Assembly (NCBI GenBank): GCA_019894765.1
Contig: JAGXNT010000076.1
Location: 1-27,967 of the forward strand
Direction: 5' to 3'
DNA: 27,967 bases
From: Candidatus Heimdallarchaeota archaeon
GTDB taxonomy: Archaea; Asgardarchaeota; Heimdallarchaeia; JABLTI01
In this document: piece by piece, positions 9,629-17,486 of the stretch
How the letters are laid out: every line of letters starts with the position of its first letter
Numbering within the stretch: position 1 is the first letter of the stretch
Program-made: the position numbers and the translations under genes
The notes under the pieces: generated by a model
The model's input: the letters and a program-made list of their open reading frames with translations, nothing else
Database searches by the model: none
What the model was told of the DNA's origin: nothing

Positions 9629-10525
9629 ATGCTTCAGTTAGTTTTCCTAAATGGTGAAAGTAAATTGATTGGTAAGAAATCTGAAATAAACTATTTTGTA
9701 ACCTACAATGGTTTGAAAATGCTATATCGTGCATGGATGCCAAATAAACAGAAAAGTGATTATGTGTTCATTGGTATTCATGGAGCAGCTGTTCATAGCT
9801 CAAATTTTCAAAATTTCGGAGATTATTTTGCTAGACTAGGTTATCCTGTTTTCGTATATGATAGAAGGGGTTTTGGGAATTGTGATGATCTAATAAGAGG
9901 GTATGTTGACAGTTATGAGGTATATGTAAAAGATACTATTGCATTTATTGATTTTATAAAATCTAAATCTAATCCTGAAAAAACATTTCTTATTGGTCAT
10001 AGTAATGGTAGTAATATTGCTACAGTTGTAGCTGCAGAATATCCAGAGCTCATTGATTCACTGGTTATTTCTTCTCCGAATTTCCGACTTAAAACAAAAG
10101 ATCCTTTCTCTCCCTTTAGATTGCCTCTAGCCTATACATTAGGAAATCTTATACCAAAAATGAAAATATCAACTTTCCTAAAACCAGAAGAACTTGTAAG
10201 GGATTCGAAAATTTGGGAATCAAGGAAAGATGATCCATTGTATACTAAAAAAGTAACAGGTCGATGGGTTCGTGAAATGTTTAACTGTCAAAGACAAGCA
10301 AAGAAAAGTTTAAAGCTATTGGCAGTTCCAACTCTAATCCTAGTTGCTGGTGAGGATAAAGAAATAAGCAGTAAATACACAATGAAGCTCTATAACTCAT
10401 TGGAAAACAAAGATTTTGTTAACATGAAAATTTACGAAGAAAATTACCATGAAAATTTCAATGATCTGCCTGAAAGTCGACTAAAAGTTTTCGAGGATAT
10501 TGCTGAGTTCCTAGAACTCAAGTAA
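9629..10525 (+). CDS. Alpha/beta hydrolase (serine hydrolase, lysophospholipase/monoacylglycerol lipase-like)
   Basis: This 298-residue cytoplasmic protein has the alpha/beta hydrolase fold. The oxyanion-hole region is GIHGAAVHSSNF, followed by YDRRGFG as in monoacylglycerol lipases. The nucleophile elbow is GHSNG (S125), the acid is D243 in VAGEDKEI after the sixth strand, and the base is H274 in ENYHENFND. The triad is complete. The ATG at 9629 has no Shine-Dalgarno site; with the TATA-like element about 45 bases upstream the transcript would have a short leader. The gene is divergent from the sugar operon and convergent with the acetyltransferase that ends 15 bases away. A lipid ester or similar substrate is likely for the family, but specificity is unknown. 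Confidence 0.88.
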   Translation: MLQLVFLNGESKLIGKKSEINYFVTYNGLKMLYRAWMPNKQKSDYVFIGIHGAAVHSSNFQNFGDYFARLGYPVFVYDRRGFGNCDDLIRGYVDSYEVYVKDTIAFIDFIKSKSNPEKTFLIGHSNGSNIATVVAAEYPELIDSLVISSPNFRLKTKDPFSPFRLPLAYTLGNLIPKMKISTFLKPEELVRDSKIWESRKDDPLYTKKVTGRWVREMFNCQRQAKKSLKLLAVPTLILVAGEDKEISSKYTMKLYNSLENKDFVNMKIYEENYHENFNDLPESRLKVFEDIAEFLELK

Positions 10526-10540
10526 TTTCCTAAATTTCCT

Positions 10541-11323
10541 TTATCTTAATGGATTCTTTGAACATAGATATGCTGTATAGGCTTCCGGTTTTGTGAAACC
10601 AAGTTTTAATGCAAATCTAACAGAAATTTCATTGTCTGCATCCCAATAAGGAGTAATGCCCTTTTCTAGACTTTCCTTTATCAGAGCTGCACATGCAGCT
10701 GAAGCAAGACCCTTACGTCTATATTTCGGATTTGGATCTGTGATTGCCTGTAAATCGAATTCATTATCATAAATTGGCATTGATGATCCTGCGATACTAA
10801 TGATAAAATCGCTTTCTGTTATACAATAAGCTAATCCTCTTTCAACGAAATCTTCTGATGTTTTATAAAATGGCAGAAAAGCAGGGGCTAGTTTCGGATT
10901 TATTTTCCTAACAATTTCACTGTCAACTTTTTGTAGTTTGTATTCATCTGGAAGTTTTTTCTCGAGTATTTCATTTGCTCGTTCTATGGAAAGCTTTTCA
11001 GAAGAGAATTTGGTTCTTGGATATGGTGATAAAACGAGTTTGGTTTTAGTAAACTCGTACCAATCATCATCTGGAAATAGAATCATTCTGTTTTCTGGAA
11101 TAAACTTCAATAACTCAGTTGCTTTTTCATTACTACTATCTCCCCCAATAACCTCAAAAACCTTGTAAGACATTAAAGCAATATTGGGTTCCTCAATGTT
11201 ATCGACAAGGATATCCCCTTCACTTTCTTTGAGAACCGTTTTAATCAAAATAGATAGATATTTATGATTTGAAAGTAATGGAATCAATTTATGCTGGTCG
11301 TTTTTTGGGTATTCGACAATCAT
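10541..11323 (-). CDS. GNAT-family N-acetyltransferase (PF12746-like)
   Basis: A 260-residue protein whose last third matches the GNAT_acetyltran family. The acetyl-CoA loop is PKYRRKGLASAACAALI, and it is followed by the characteristic GITPYWDADNEIS and ALKLGF. The N-terminal ~140 residues are divergent, as usual in this family. The ATG start is at 11323. On the minus strand a TATA-like AGTATATTTAAAC lies about 60 bases upstream (around 11376-11388), giving it its own promoter. The acceptor substrate is unknown. It is downstream of the HerA-like gene by 111 bases on the same strand but probably separately transcribed. Confidence 0.82.
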   Translation of the reverse strand: MIVEYPKNDQHKLIPLLSNHKYLSILIKTVLKESEGDILVDNIEEPNIALMSYKVFEVIGGDSSNEKATELLKFIPENRMILFPDDDWYEFTKTKLVLSPYPRTKFSSEKLSIERANEILEKKLPDEYKLQKVDSEIVRKINPKLAPAFLPFYKTSEDFVERGLAYCITESDFIISIAGSSMPIYDNEFDLQAITDPNPKYRRKGLASAACAALIKESLEKGITPYWDADNEISVRFALKLGFTKPEAYTAYLCSKNPLR

Positions 11324-11434
11324 GAAAAATCTACCACTACTTCATTTTCCTCTAATAGTTCTTCGTCAAACCGGTTTAAATATACTTTTTAATTCTTGTT
11401 TAATGATTTTGGTTTTTTACAGTACGAGATAATT

Positions 11435-13135
11435 TTACCAATTTTTCTTCTCAGAATCCCGAGATTTTATTTTATCTTCAGGATCAGAAACTAGAGAAAC
11501 AGTCTCCCCATACTTCGAAGAGGATTTTCTTTCTCGAAAAGTAACTAAAATAGGTATTCTAAGAGCAGCTCCCGATAAAACACCTGTACCTTGCTCAAGA
11601 TACGGGAGTAACCCTATATATCTCTCTGCGAAACCAGCTAGTATATCCTTGGCAACAAGAAGATCGGATTGCTCTGTAATTCGGAGAATTAATTTTGAAT
11701 TACACTGGGAAAGAATGTCTCGATCAAGACCACTTGGTCTTTGACTCACAATCCCTAAGCCTGCACCCATTTTCCTTCCTTCTCGAGCGAACCATTCAAT
11801 TGCTCGTTTTGTGGGTGATTCCCCAATTGGGATAAATCGATGTGCTTCTTCAATTAATAAAAATGCTCTTTGGATTTCTTTGCGTTCCATAGTTCTTCGC
11901 AAACGATTCAAGTAACTTGAGACGAAGATTCTTCTAGCCCTTTCATCCAAGAAAGGTTGACTCACATCTAGAATAGTAATTACTTCTGGTCCAAAGTGAC
12001 TTCTAACACTCGCAAGTGTTGACAAATCTCGACTCTTTTTACTTGTTTCCACTCGTTTGTAATCTTTGTCAAATTCTTGTATAATAGATCCAGTGAGATG
12101 ACAAATAGCTCCACTTAATTCAGTGAAGAATCCCATCTTCCTAAAAACTTCAAGCTTTCTTATAATTGGTCTACGACTAGCTCCATCAATGATATTATTC
12201 TCAAGACCAAAACCAAGGAAACCATCAATATCATAGCAAACTGCAGTGCCAAACGCGTCCCTAATAGCATACCATGTGTTTTCTATTTTTTCTTTCTGAG
12301 TAAACGTTAAATCATACATAAAACCGAACATTTCAGATGTGCTGATTTCTGAAAATAACATAGTCACAGGGTTTATTTTGATATTAACATCAAATTTCTT
12401 GGCTAATTTATTCATTAACTCAAAATATCTTGGAGGATATTTATTCGGATAAAGGACTTGAACGAAATATTTTGGTAGTGATGCAGTGTCTTTCGGACCT
12501 GATGTGTGAGACAAACCCCAGTATTCTCCATGGGGATCAACAATTAATGTAGGTAGTCCGAATTCTGATAGTTCTTCTATTATCACTCCTGCTGCGTAGG
12601 ATTTTCCGCTTCCTCTTGAACCAAAAATCGCTAGTCCATCTGAACCCAAGATGTTTGGATTTATTTTTACTTCTATTTCTCCTGAGTGCTCTGCGAATAA
12701 TCCTATACTCATTATACCGCGTTTTTTACCAAATACTGCTAACTCTAACAAGTCATCTCTACATTCGAAAACCATTGATCCTGGAGAAATCCAAGCATTA
12801 GGGGTTGAGAGCTCTCCGTCGTGTGAAATATTAGATACAAGAACGACTTCCACCACATGAAACTCTGTGAATTCCAACATAGAACGTGATTCTAGTGATC
12901 GTCTAAGTCTGTCCATCCAAAACTTTGCATATCGTTCATCACTAAGTTGTGGATTTTCTGCTCGAATATTACTTACACGACCAATGATTGTGTTGCCATT
13001 CGCAAGTGGGATACTGACAAAACTTCCTTCAACAATGTCTTCATGCTCAACATTTTCATCTAAACGTACAACAATAGTATCTTGATCCCTGGAGATCCCT
13101 AATACGAATCCAATCTTCTTCGCAGATTTTGACAA
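11435..13135 (-). CDS. herA: HerA-like hexameric DNA-translocase ATPase
   Basis: 566 residues. Residues ~8-60 look like a HAS-barrel (GFVLGISRDQDTIVVRLDE, then a strand-rich segment ending IIGRVSNI). The FtsK/HerA ATPase core follows with Walker A GSRGSGKS (162-169), IVDPHGEYWGL (188-198), Walker B FLLIEEAHRF (415-424), and REGRKMGAGLGIVSQRP (441-457), which carries the trans-acting arginines. HerA normally loads with the nuclease NurA to resect DNA ends. No NurA-like gene is present in the window, so its partner is elsewhere or this is a paralogue. The start is TTG at 13135: there is no alternative nearby, and GGGT lies six bases upstream, as at other TTG starts here. An imperfect 23-bp palindrome sits upstream. 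Confidence 0.9.
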   Translation of the reverse strand: MSKSAKKIGFVLGISRDQDTIVVRLDENVEHEDIVEGSFVSIPLANGNTIIGRVSNIRAENPQLSDERYAKFWMDRLRRSLESRSMLEFTEFHVVEVVLVSNISHDGELSTPNAWISPGSMVFECRDDLLELAVFGKKRGIMSIGLFAEHSGEIEVKINPNILGSDGLAIFGSRGSGKSYAAGVIIEELSEFGLPTLIVDPHGEYWGLSHTSGPKDTASLPKYFVQVLYPNKYPPRYFELMNKLAKKFDVNIKINPVTMLFSEISTSEMFGFMYDLTFTQKEKIENTWYAIRDAFGTAVCYDIDGFLGFGLENNIIDGASRRPIIRKLEVFRKMGFFTELSGAICHLTGSIIQEFDKDYKRVETSKKSRDLSTLASVRSHFGPEVITILDVSQPFLDERARRIFVSSYLNRLRRTMERKEIQRAFLLIEEAHRFIPIGESPTKRAIEWFAREGRKMGAGLGIVSQRPSGLDRDILSQCNSKLILRITEQSDLLVAKDILAGFAERYIGLLPYLEQGTGVLSGAALRIPILVTFRERKSSSKYGETVSLVSDPEDKIKSRDSEKKNW

Positions 13136-13176
13136 CTTGGTACCCTTCCATCTTATTTGTGTGTCGTGCTTCTTAA

Positions 13177-13199
13177 TTTAACTTTGTGACAAAATTAAA
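13177..13199. promoter_or_regulatory. 23-bp near-perfect palindrome upstream of herA
   Basis: The left arm TTTAACTTTGT and right arm ACAAAATTAAA are reverse complements except for one base pair, centred on G13188. The core TGTGACA carries the TGTGAC half-site also seen in other promoters of this window. It lies 42-64 bases upstream of the TTG start, where a TATA box or operator would be expected. Confidence 0.45.
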
Positions 13200-13244
13200 T
13201 AAACCTGACTTTTTTCTAATTTCAGCTTTATTATGGGAAATTGA

Positions 13245-13269
13245 AGAAAATGGGTGAGCTCCATTTTCT
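13245..13269 (-). terminator. Hairpin after small cysteine-containing gene
   Basis: AGAAAATGG (13245-13253) and CCATTTTCT (13261-13269) form a perfect 9-bp stem with a seven-base loop, eight bases past the stop of the preceding minus-strand gene. No strong T-run follows, so it may stabilise a 3' end rather than terminate by itself. Confidence 0.45.
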
Positions 13270-13277
13270 AATCATAC

Positions 13278-13580
13278 TTAAAATATCATATGGAATAACC
13301 ATTTGAGATTATTCATTTGATTTCTAATGGCGTCACTTACTGACACATTAATTGAATTGTTACAGGAATCGCTTATACTATCACTGCAAGCTTGTCCACA
13401 AGCATTACCACATGCAGTACCAATTCCTTGTGCTAAACCCATGGCCATTAAAAGTAATATAATTCCAATTGTAATTATTATCACAATCGGTAAAATTACA
13501 GCAAAAACAATAATTAGTATTCTTCTTCTTCTCTTCTTTGGATCTTTATGTTTTATTTCTACACCTTGTGACATTGACAT
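13278..13580 (-). CDS. Small single-pass membrane protein with CxxxC-spaced cysteines
   Basis: About 100 residues. A basic cluster KKRRRRIL precedes one long hydrophobic segment of about 30 residues (IVFAVILPIVIIITIGIILL onward). A short tail follows with cysteines at 57, 61, 65 and 73, that is at spacings 4, 4 and 8, in a Gly/Asn/Ser context (GTACGNACGQACSDS). The C-terminus ends in an aromatic, hydrophobic LKWLFHMIF. By the positive-inside rule the cysteine tail faces outward. The layout is shared with the longer upstream protein at 13705-14214, so the two are paralogues. The start is uncertain: GTG 13601, ATG 13580 and ATG 13574 are all possible, and I use 13580 so that it begins MSMSQG. 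No known family recognised. Confidence 0.7.
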   Translation of the reverse strand: MSMSQGVEIKHKDPKKRRRRILIIVFAVILPIVIIITIGIILLLMAMGLAQGIGTACGNACGQACSDSISDSCNNSINVSVSDAIRNQMNNLKWLFHMIF

Positions 13581-13659
13581 CAAACCATTGATAATGAACA
13601 CTAAATGATATTATCTCTTAATACATTGTCAAATAAAAGATTTCTTCCGATGAAATATC

Positions 13660-13702
13660 AAATAAAAATAAAAAGAATAAAAGGAAAAGATTGACTTTTT
13701 CC
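13660..13702 (-). terminator. Terminator of the cysteine-rich membrane protein gene
   Basis: GGAAAA (13683-13688) and TTTTCC (13697-13702) form a stem just past the stop of the minus-strand gene. On that strand it is followed by a long T-rich tract (reverse complement of 13660-13682). Confidence 0.6.
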
Positions 13703-13704
13703 AA

Positions 13705-14214
13705 TTAAATTCTAAAAATCAGATGAATGAACCATAGCAACTGATTCTTTGCATTTTCTAGCATTTCTAACATAGTTATTCTTCTTATACTACTTGAACA
13801 ACAAGAAGAACTATCACAGCAAGAATCTCCACAGGAATTACAAGAGTTATCACATGCATTACTACAACAGTTATTGCAGGAATCATCACATGAAGCTGCA
13901 CATGAATCAGCACAAGTGTTTCCACAATTTGCACAACATTGCACTGCACATGATTCTAAAGCACCTACCAATGCTAATCCTACAAAAATCAAAACTGATA
14001 CAACTGTTAGAATTGGAGTCAATATACCAAAAACACCAATTAAAATCCTTCTTCTTCGTTTCTTTCTCCTTGCTTCCTCATCAACAATTTCTTCAGGAAC
14101 TATTGTGCTGTCAGCTTGTACTTCTCCATAAGTCTCATCATAAGAAGGCGTTTTTTCTTCCGATGGAGGTGGTACCTCTTCTTCATATTCCGGGAATTCT
14201 TCTTCTTCTGACAA
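13705..14214 (-). CDS. Cysteine-rich membrane protein with ten cysteines at exact 4-residue spacing
   Basis: 169 residues in four parts. Residues 1-48 are acidic and proline/glutamate-rich (EEEEFPEYEEEVPPPSEE). Residues 49-56 are a basic stop signal (RRKKRRRR). Residues 57-86 are one hydrophobic segment. Residues 89-139 then carry 17 cysteines among Asn, Ser, Asp, Ala and Gly. Cysteines 89, 93, 97, 101, 105, 109, 113, 117, 121 and 125 are spaced exactly four apart, with extra ones at 94, 116, 128, 132, 133, 138 and 139. The C-terminus is amphipathic and aromatic (LLWFIHLIF), as in its paralogue at 13278. The start is TTG at 14214, with AGGT six bases upstream. Predicted topology is N-inside with the cysteine region outside. 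A metal-binding or disulfide-linked helix is inference; no family recognised. Confidence 0.8.
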   Translation of the reverse strand: MSEEEEFPEYEEEVPPPSEEKTPSYDETYGEVQADSTIVPEEIVDEEARRKKRRRRILIGVFGILTPILTVVSVLIFVGLALVGALESCAVQCCANCGNTCADSCAASCDDSCNNCCSNACDNSCNSCGDSCCDSSSCCSSSIRRITMLEMLENAKNQLLWFIHLIFRI

Positions 14215-14232
14215 TTTCTAACCTTCAAATCC

Positions 14233-14249
14233 TGTGACTAAGTGTCACA
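14233..14249. promoter_or_regulatory. TGTGAC-TAAGT-GTCACA dyad upstream of the cysteine-rich gene
   Basis: A perfect 6-bp inverted repeat with a five-base centre lies 19-35 bases upstream of the TTG start, just after a TATA-like CTTTTTATTT on the minus strand. That is a good position for a repressor operator. The half-site equals that of the beta-helix promoters, but the two halves face the other way. Confidence 0.5.
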
Positions 14250-14296
14250 AATAAAAAGAACAAAACTGCTATTATTAATCTTTTGTAATTACAAGA

Positions 14297-15055
14297 CTAA
14301 TCAATTTTTTGCGTTTCTGCTTCGGATTCATTTTTCTTATCTCTTTTTTCTTGGAGAGTCTTCAATTCTTCCTCAATAATCGCATAAACTTTTCGGACTC
14401 TAATATTAGTATTTTTTTCAGGTAAACAAGGTGGATTTGCTTCCCTCAAGGCACAATCTGCACATTCTTTTCTATTTGCTGTTCTTCCTCGACTCATTCC
14501 ATACATTTGATTTCCTGCTAGTAAAATAACTAGGAGGATAATTCCCAGCCACCATTGCTTAATTTCTGTAAAGGTAGCAATTGCTAGTGCTCCATAAGCA
14601 GCAATTCCAAAACCAGCTGAGAATCTAAAAAATGACTTAATCCATTTATTTTTAACCTTAAAAATCAAATGAAAAATTGCTAATCCAAAACCAGCAAATG
14701 GTAAAATTGACATAACTAATGGATTGAAACGAAAAACTGATGGAACTGCTAAAAAAAGAACTAAGTAAGATAAAATTGCTGAATAGATCGAAAAACAACC
14801 TATGCATAAATGGATGGATCCAATTTTGAAGTAATGATTTTTGTATTCACTACAAGTTGGGTGATGTGCCAAAAATCTCCAAGACCTTATTTTGAAAATC
14901 TCCCATTGAGCATGAAAAGGTGTTTTCTTTTTAAGATTAACTTCTTCAGAGAGATAAGGATTCAAGATAGTTTCAGATTCGGACTCAATCAAATTCCTAA
15001 TCACCATACACATAGTTCTAATTTTTTCGCTCAAAAAAAGAATGATTATAATCAT
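14297..15055 (-). CDS. Multi-pass membrane protein with CxxC motifs (DUF2085-like)
   Basis: 252 residues with about four hydrophobic segments between residues 85 and 180. Before the first segment is a His/Cys cluster: AHHPTC (64-68), NHYFKIG and HLCIGCFSIY (82-91). This recalls the DUF2085 signature, in which a CH motif is followed by a CaRCtG-Y motif leading into the first helix. After the last helix come CADC (198-201) and NPPCLP (C210), then a charged helical tail. The paired motifs on the same side suggest a bound metal or redox site at the membrane. The first ATG at 15055 is compatible with a leaderless message, since TTATAGTTAAAAG lies at 15071-15083 on the plus-strand coordinates. ATGs at 15013 and 15007 are alternatives. 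It is upstream of the two cysteine-rich genes on the same strand. Confidence 0.7.
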   Translation of the reverse strand: MIIIILFLSEKIRTMCMVIRNLIESESETILNPYLSEEVNLKKKTPFHAQWEIFKIRSWRFLAHHPTCSEYKNHYFKIGSIHLCIGCFSIYSAILSYLVLFLAVPSVFRFNPLVMSILPFAGFGLAIFHLIFKVKNKWIKSFFRFSAGFGIAAYGALAIATFTEIKQWWLGIILLVILLAGNQMYGMSRGRTANRKECADCALREANPPCLPEKNTNIRVRKVYAIIEEELKTLQEKRDKKNESEAETQKID

Positions 15056-15191
15056 TCAATAATTTATCTGCTTTTAACTATAATTCTGTTAGTTGATAGT
15101 AAAATAATGATTCTTGCCAAAATCCCTATAAAACCTCTTATAATGTTTTTATCTATCAAATTATGTTATCTTTAATAAGGTGATATGAATC

Positions 15192-15422
15192 ATGACTGCT
15201 GTTGATAGATATTCAATAAAATACAAAGATGAGGTTAAACACTTCAATAATCATATGGATGCCGTTGTTTATGTCCTTGGTTTACCCTCAAGTAATGATA
15301 AAGTCGATATTAGGAAATATGGAAGTTGGCAGAAAATCCTCATTCATATTGAAGGAGAGACCAACGAAATTCAAAGATTAGTTAAAATTGTCTCAAGTTG
15401 GGAGAAAAAAGTTCAAGATTAA
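15192..15422 (+). CDS. Small soluble protein of unknown function
   Basis: A 76-residue charged protein, MTAVDRYSIKYKDEVK onward, with no membrane segment, cysteine or recognised motif. It has an alternating alpha/beta look (DAVVYVLGL, QKILIHIEG, QRLVKIVSSW). I recognise no family. It is a real gene because AAGGTGAT at 15177-15184, a near-complete match to the archaeal anti-Shine-Dalgarno complement, lies seven bases before the ATG, and a hairpin terminator starts at the stop codon. An ATG at 15185 is out of frame and ends at once. CTTATAATG and CTATAAAAC near 15127-15145 are likely TATA boxes. It is transcribed divergently from the membrane protein gene at 15055. Confidence 0.8.
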   Translation: MTAVDRYSIKYKDEVKHFNNHMDAVVYVLGLPSSNDKVDIRKYGSWQKILIHIEGETNEIQRLVKIVSSWEKKVQD

Positions 15423-15447
15423 GCGTTTCGCTTTTTCTTTTTATCTT
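15421..15447 (+). terminator. Terminator of the small gene at 15192
   Basis: AAGCG (15421-15425) and CGCTT (15429-15433) pair around a TTT loop, overlapping the TAA stop, and are followed by a T-rich tract. Confidence 0.65.
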
Positions 15448-15571
15448 ATTTATTCTATTTTTCATTTTATTCAGTATTTCTAGACGAAATTAGAAAAACA
15501 GTAAATTTTTATTCCTTTTTAAACAAATTCTAACGAGAATTAATTGAGTATTAAATAGGCGACTGGAAAAT

Positions 15572-17281
15572 ATGATGAATGAGTTAGTTATTTTAAAACT
15601 AAAACAGATTGCTGATCTTCTCGAGATACTTGGAGAAAGTGTTTATAAAATAAGGTCTTATAGAAAAGCTGTTGAAACTCTTAATCTGGTTACAGATGAT
15701 ATCAGTGTTTTAGCAAAGGAAGGAAAACTAAAAGACCTTCCTGGTATTGGGGATGCAATTAGTATTAAAATTGAGGTTATTGTAAAAACTGGTGATAGTT
15801 ATTACTTACAAAAACTAACACAAAAAATTCCACTTGAAGTAACATCACTTATGAGAGTTGAGGGGATTGGTGGAAAAACTGCTGGAAGATTATACCAAGA
15901 ATTAGGAGTTAAATCTATAACCGGTTTAGAAGAAGCGATAAAAACAGGTGCTTTGTTAAAATTATCTGGGTTTACAGAGGGAAAAGTTGAGAAAATTCAG
16001 AGAGCAATTAAATTCCTCAAAAAAGAGAGAAGGGCTCTACCTAAAATAGAGAAAATTGCTTATGGAATTAGAGATAAATTGATGGAATCAAATCTCTTGA
16101 CGAAAGTAGAACTTGGTGGTTCATTTCGTAGAAGAAAATCAACTGTCAGAGATCTTGATTTACATGCTATAGGGAAAGAGGAAAATTTTGAGAAAGCTAT
16201 GAAATTTTTCACTGAGATGGAAGAAGTCATTGAGGTAATTGTTACTGGAAAACTAAAAACCACTGTTAAATTATTCAATAATATGAATGTTGATTTGCGA
16301 ATTATGGAAGAAATATCTGACGGGGCAGGAATACTTTATTCCACGGGCGCACGAAGCCACACAATAAAACTCAGAACTATTGCAGAACGAAAAGAATTAC
16401 TCCTAAATGAATATGGGTTATACAATAAAGACAAAAGCAAATTATTGGCAAGTAAAACTGAAACAGATGTTTATGCTGGACTTGGAATGAGTTATATTCC
16501 GCCAGAATTAAGAGAAGACCGGGGAGAAATAGAAGCAGCAATGAAAAATGAATTGCCTGAACTGATTACTATAGATGACATAAAAGGTGATTTACACGCT
16601 CATACTGATTTTACAGATGGGAAAGCAACTACAGAGGAGATGATTATAGGAGCAGAAAAAAAGGGCTGGGAATATGTAGCAATAACTGATCATTATGGGA
16701 AAAACAAGATCTATAATCCTTTGGATGAAGAAAAACTGCAAAAACAAAAGAAGGAACTAGAGAAAATAAGTGCTGCAGTAGAAATTAATGTTCTACACGG
16801 ATTAGAAATTGATATTACAAAAACAGGTGGATTAGAAGTCCCTAATGAAATCTTGAAGGACATGGACTATGTAATTGCTTCCATTCATTCCCATTTCGAT
16901 TTACCTGAAGAAGAAATGACTCAAAGAATTCTCAAAGCATTAGATAATGAATACGTAAATGCTATCGGTCATCCAACAAGCAGAATGTTTAGTAAAAGAG
17001 CTGATTATAGTTTAAATTTCTCGAAAATTGCTAAAAAATGCAATGAAACAAATACTTGGTTAGAAATTAATGCTCAACCAGATAGACAAGATATTGATGA
17101 TCATCTAGTTTTTGATTTGAAGGTGAAAGCACCGATTTATATTGGAACTGATGCTCATTATGTCAAGGATTATGAATTCATGCAATGGGGAATAAATATC
17201 GCACGAAGAAGTTGGTGCGAGAAGAAACATATCATTAATTGTTTGAGCTTCAAGGATTTGCAGAAAAAACTTACTCGCTAA
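15572..17281 (+). CDS. polX: Family X DNA polymerase with PHP 3'-5' exonuclease domain
   Basis: 569 residues, the usual length of bacterial/archaeal PolX, a gap-filling repair polymerase. Helix-hairpin-helix motifs are at LKDLPGIGDAI (53-63) and MRVEGIGGKTAG (94-105). The nucleotidyltransferase motif GGSFRRRKSTVRDLDL (182-197) gives catalytic D194 and D196, with the third acid D241 in NVDLRI. The PHP domain (~338 to the end) keeps the metal residues of an active phosphoesterase: H342 and H344 in DLHAHTDFTDG, H374 in AITDH, E412 in GLEID, H439 and H441 in SIHSH, H467 in GHP, and D527/H529 in GTDAH. Both activities look intact. It stands alone, with a TATA-like CTTTTTAAAC at 15515-15524. The start is ATG 15572 or 15575. 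Confidence 0.95.
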   Translation: MMNELVILKLKQIADLLEILGESVYKIRSYRKAVETLNLVTDDISVLAKEGKLKDLPGIGDAISIKIEVIVKTGDSYYLQKLTQKIPLEVTSLMRVEGIGGKTAGRLYQELGVKSITGLEEAIKTGALLKLSGFTEGKVEKIQRAIKFLKKERRALPKIEKIAYGIRDKLMESNLLTKVELGGSFRRRKSTVRDLDLHAIGKEENFEKAMKFFTEMEEVIEVIVTGKLKTTVKLFNNMNVDLRIMEEISDGAGILYSTGARSHTIKLRTIAERKELLLNEYGLYNKDKSKLLASKTETDVYAGLGMSYIPPELREDRGEIEAAMKNELPELITIDDIKGDLHAHTDFTDGKATTEEMIIGAEKKGWEYVAITDHYGKNKIYNPLDEEKLQKQKKELEKISAAVEINVLHGLEIDITKTGGLEVPNEILKDMDYVIASIHSHFDLPEEEMTQRILKALDNEYVNAIGHPTSRMFSKRADYSLNFSKIAKKCNETNTWLEINAQPDRQDIDDHLVFDLKVKAPIYIGTDAHYVKDYEFMQWGINIARRSWCEKKHIINCLSFKDLQKKLTR

Positions 17282-17486
17282 AACGTTTAGAAATTAGTAA
17301 TCCCAAAGTAAAAAGTGGCGAAAAGGTGACTATTTCAAGCGTCTTGCAGACCCGTAAAGATTGAAAGAGTACTGCAATTTTCTTTTGTAGTCTTTTTCCT
17401 TCGGAAATCCACACAACAACAATACCAATCCCATGCTGTTGGAGTCTTTTCGGAGGCTTTCTTTTCGCCAATTTTATTATGGGCAT
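17271..17486 (-). CDS. Doubtful small basic ORF in the polX-DUF202 gap
   Basis: A 71-codon frame from the ATG at 17486 (MPIIKLAKRKPPKRL) to a TAA that overlaps the 3' end of polX by 11 bases. The product is basic with a weakly hydrophobic C-terminus and resembles nothing I know. There is no convincing Shine-Dalgarno site. The stretch is somewhat richer in G+C than the flanking spacer, which could reflect coding sequence or a structured RNA. Confidence 0.2.
   Translation of the reverse strand: MPIIKLAKRKPPKRLQQHGIGIVVVWISEGKRLQKKIAVLFQSLRVCKTLEIVTFSPLFTLGLLISKRFSE

Noticed and set aside
13794..14237. A 147-codon plus-strand frame opposite the cysteine-rich gene
   Set aside because: It is the complement of Cys/Asn/Ser codons, giving His/Asn/Tyr/Leu-rich nonsense; the minus-strand reading has a topology and a paralogue.
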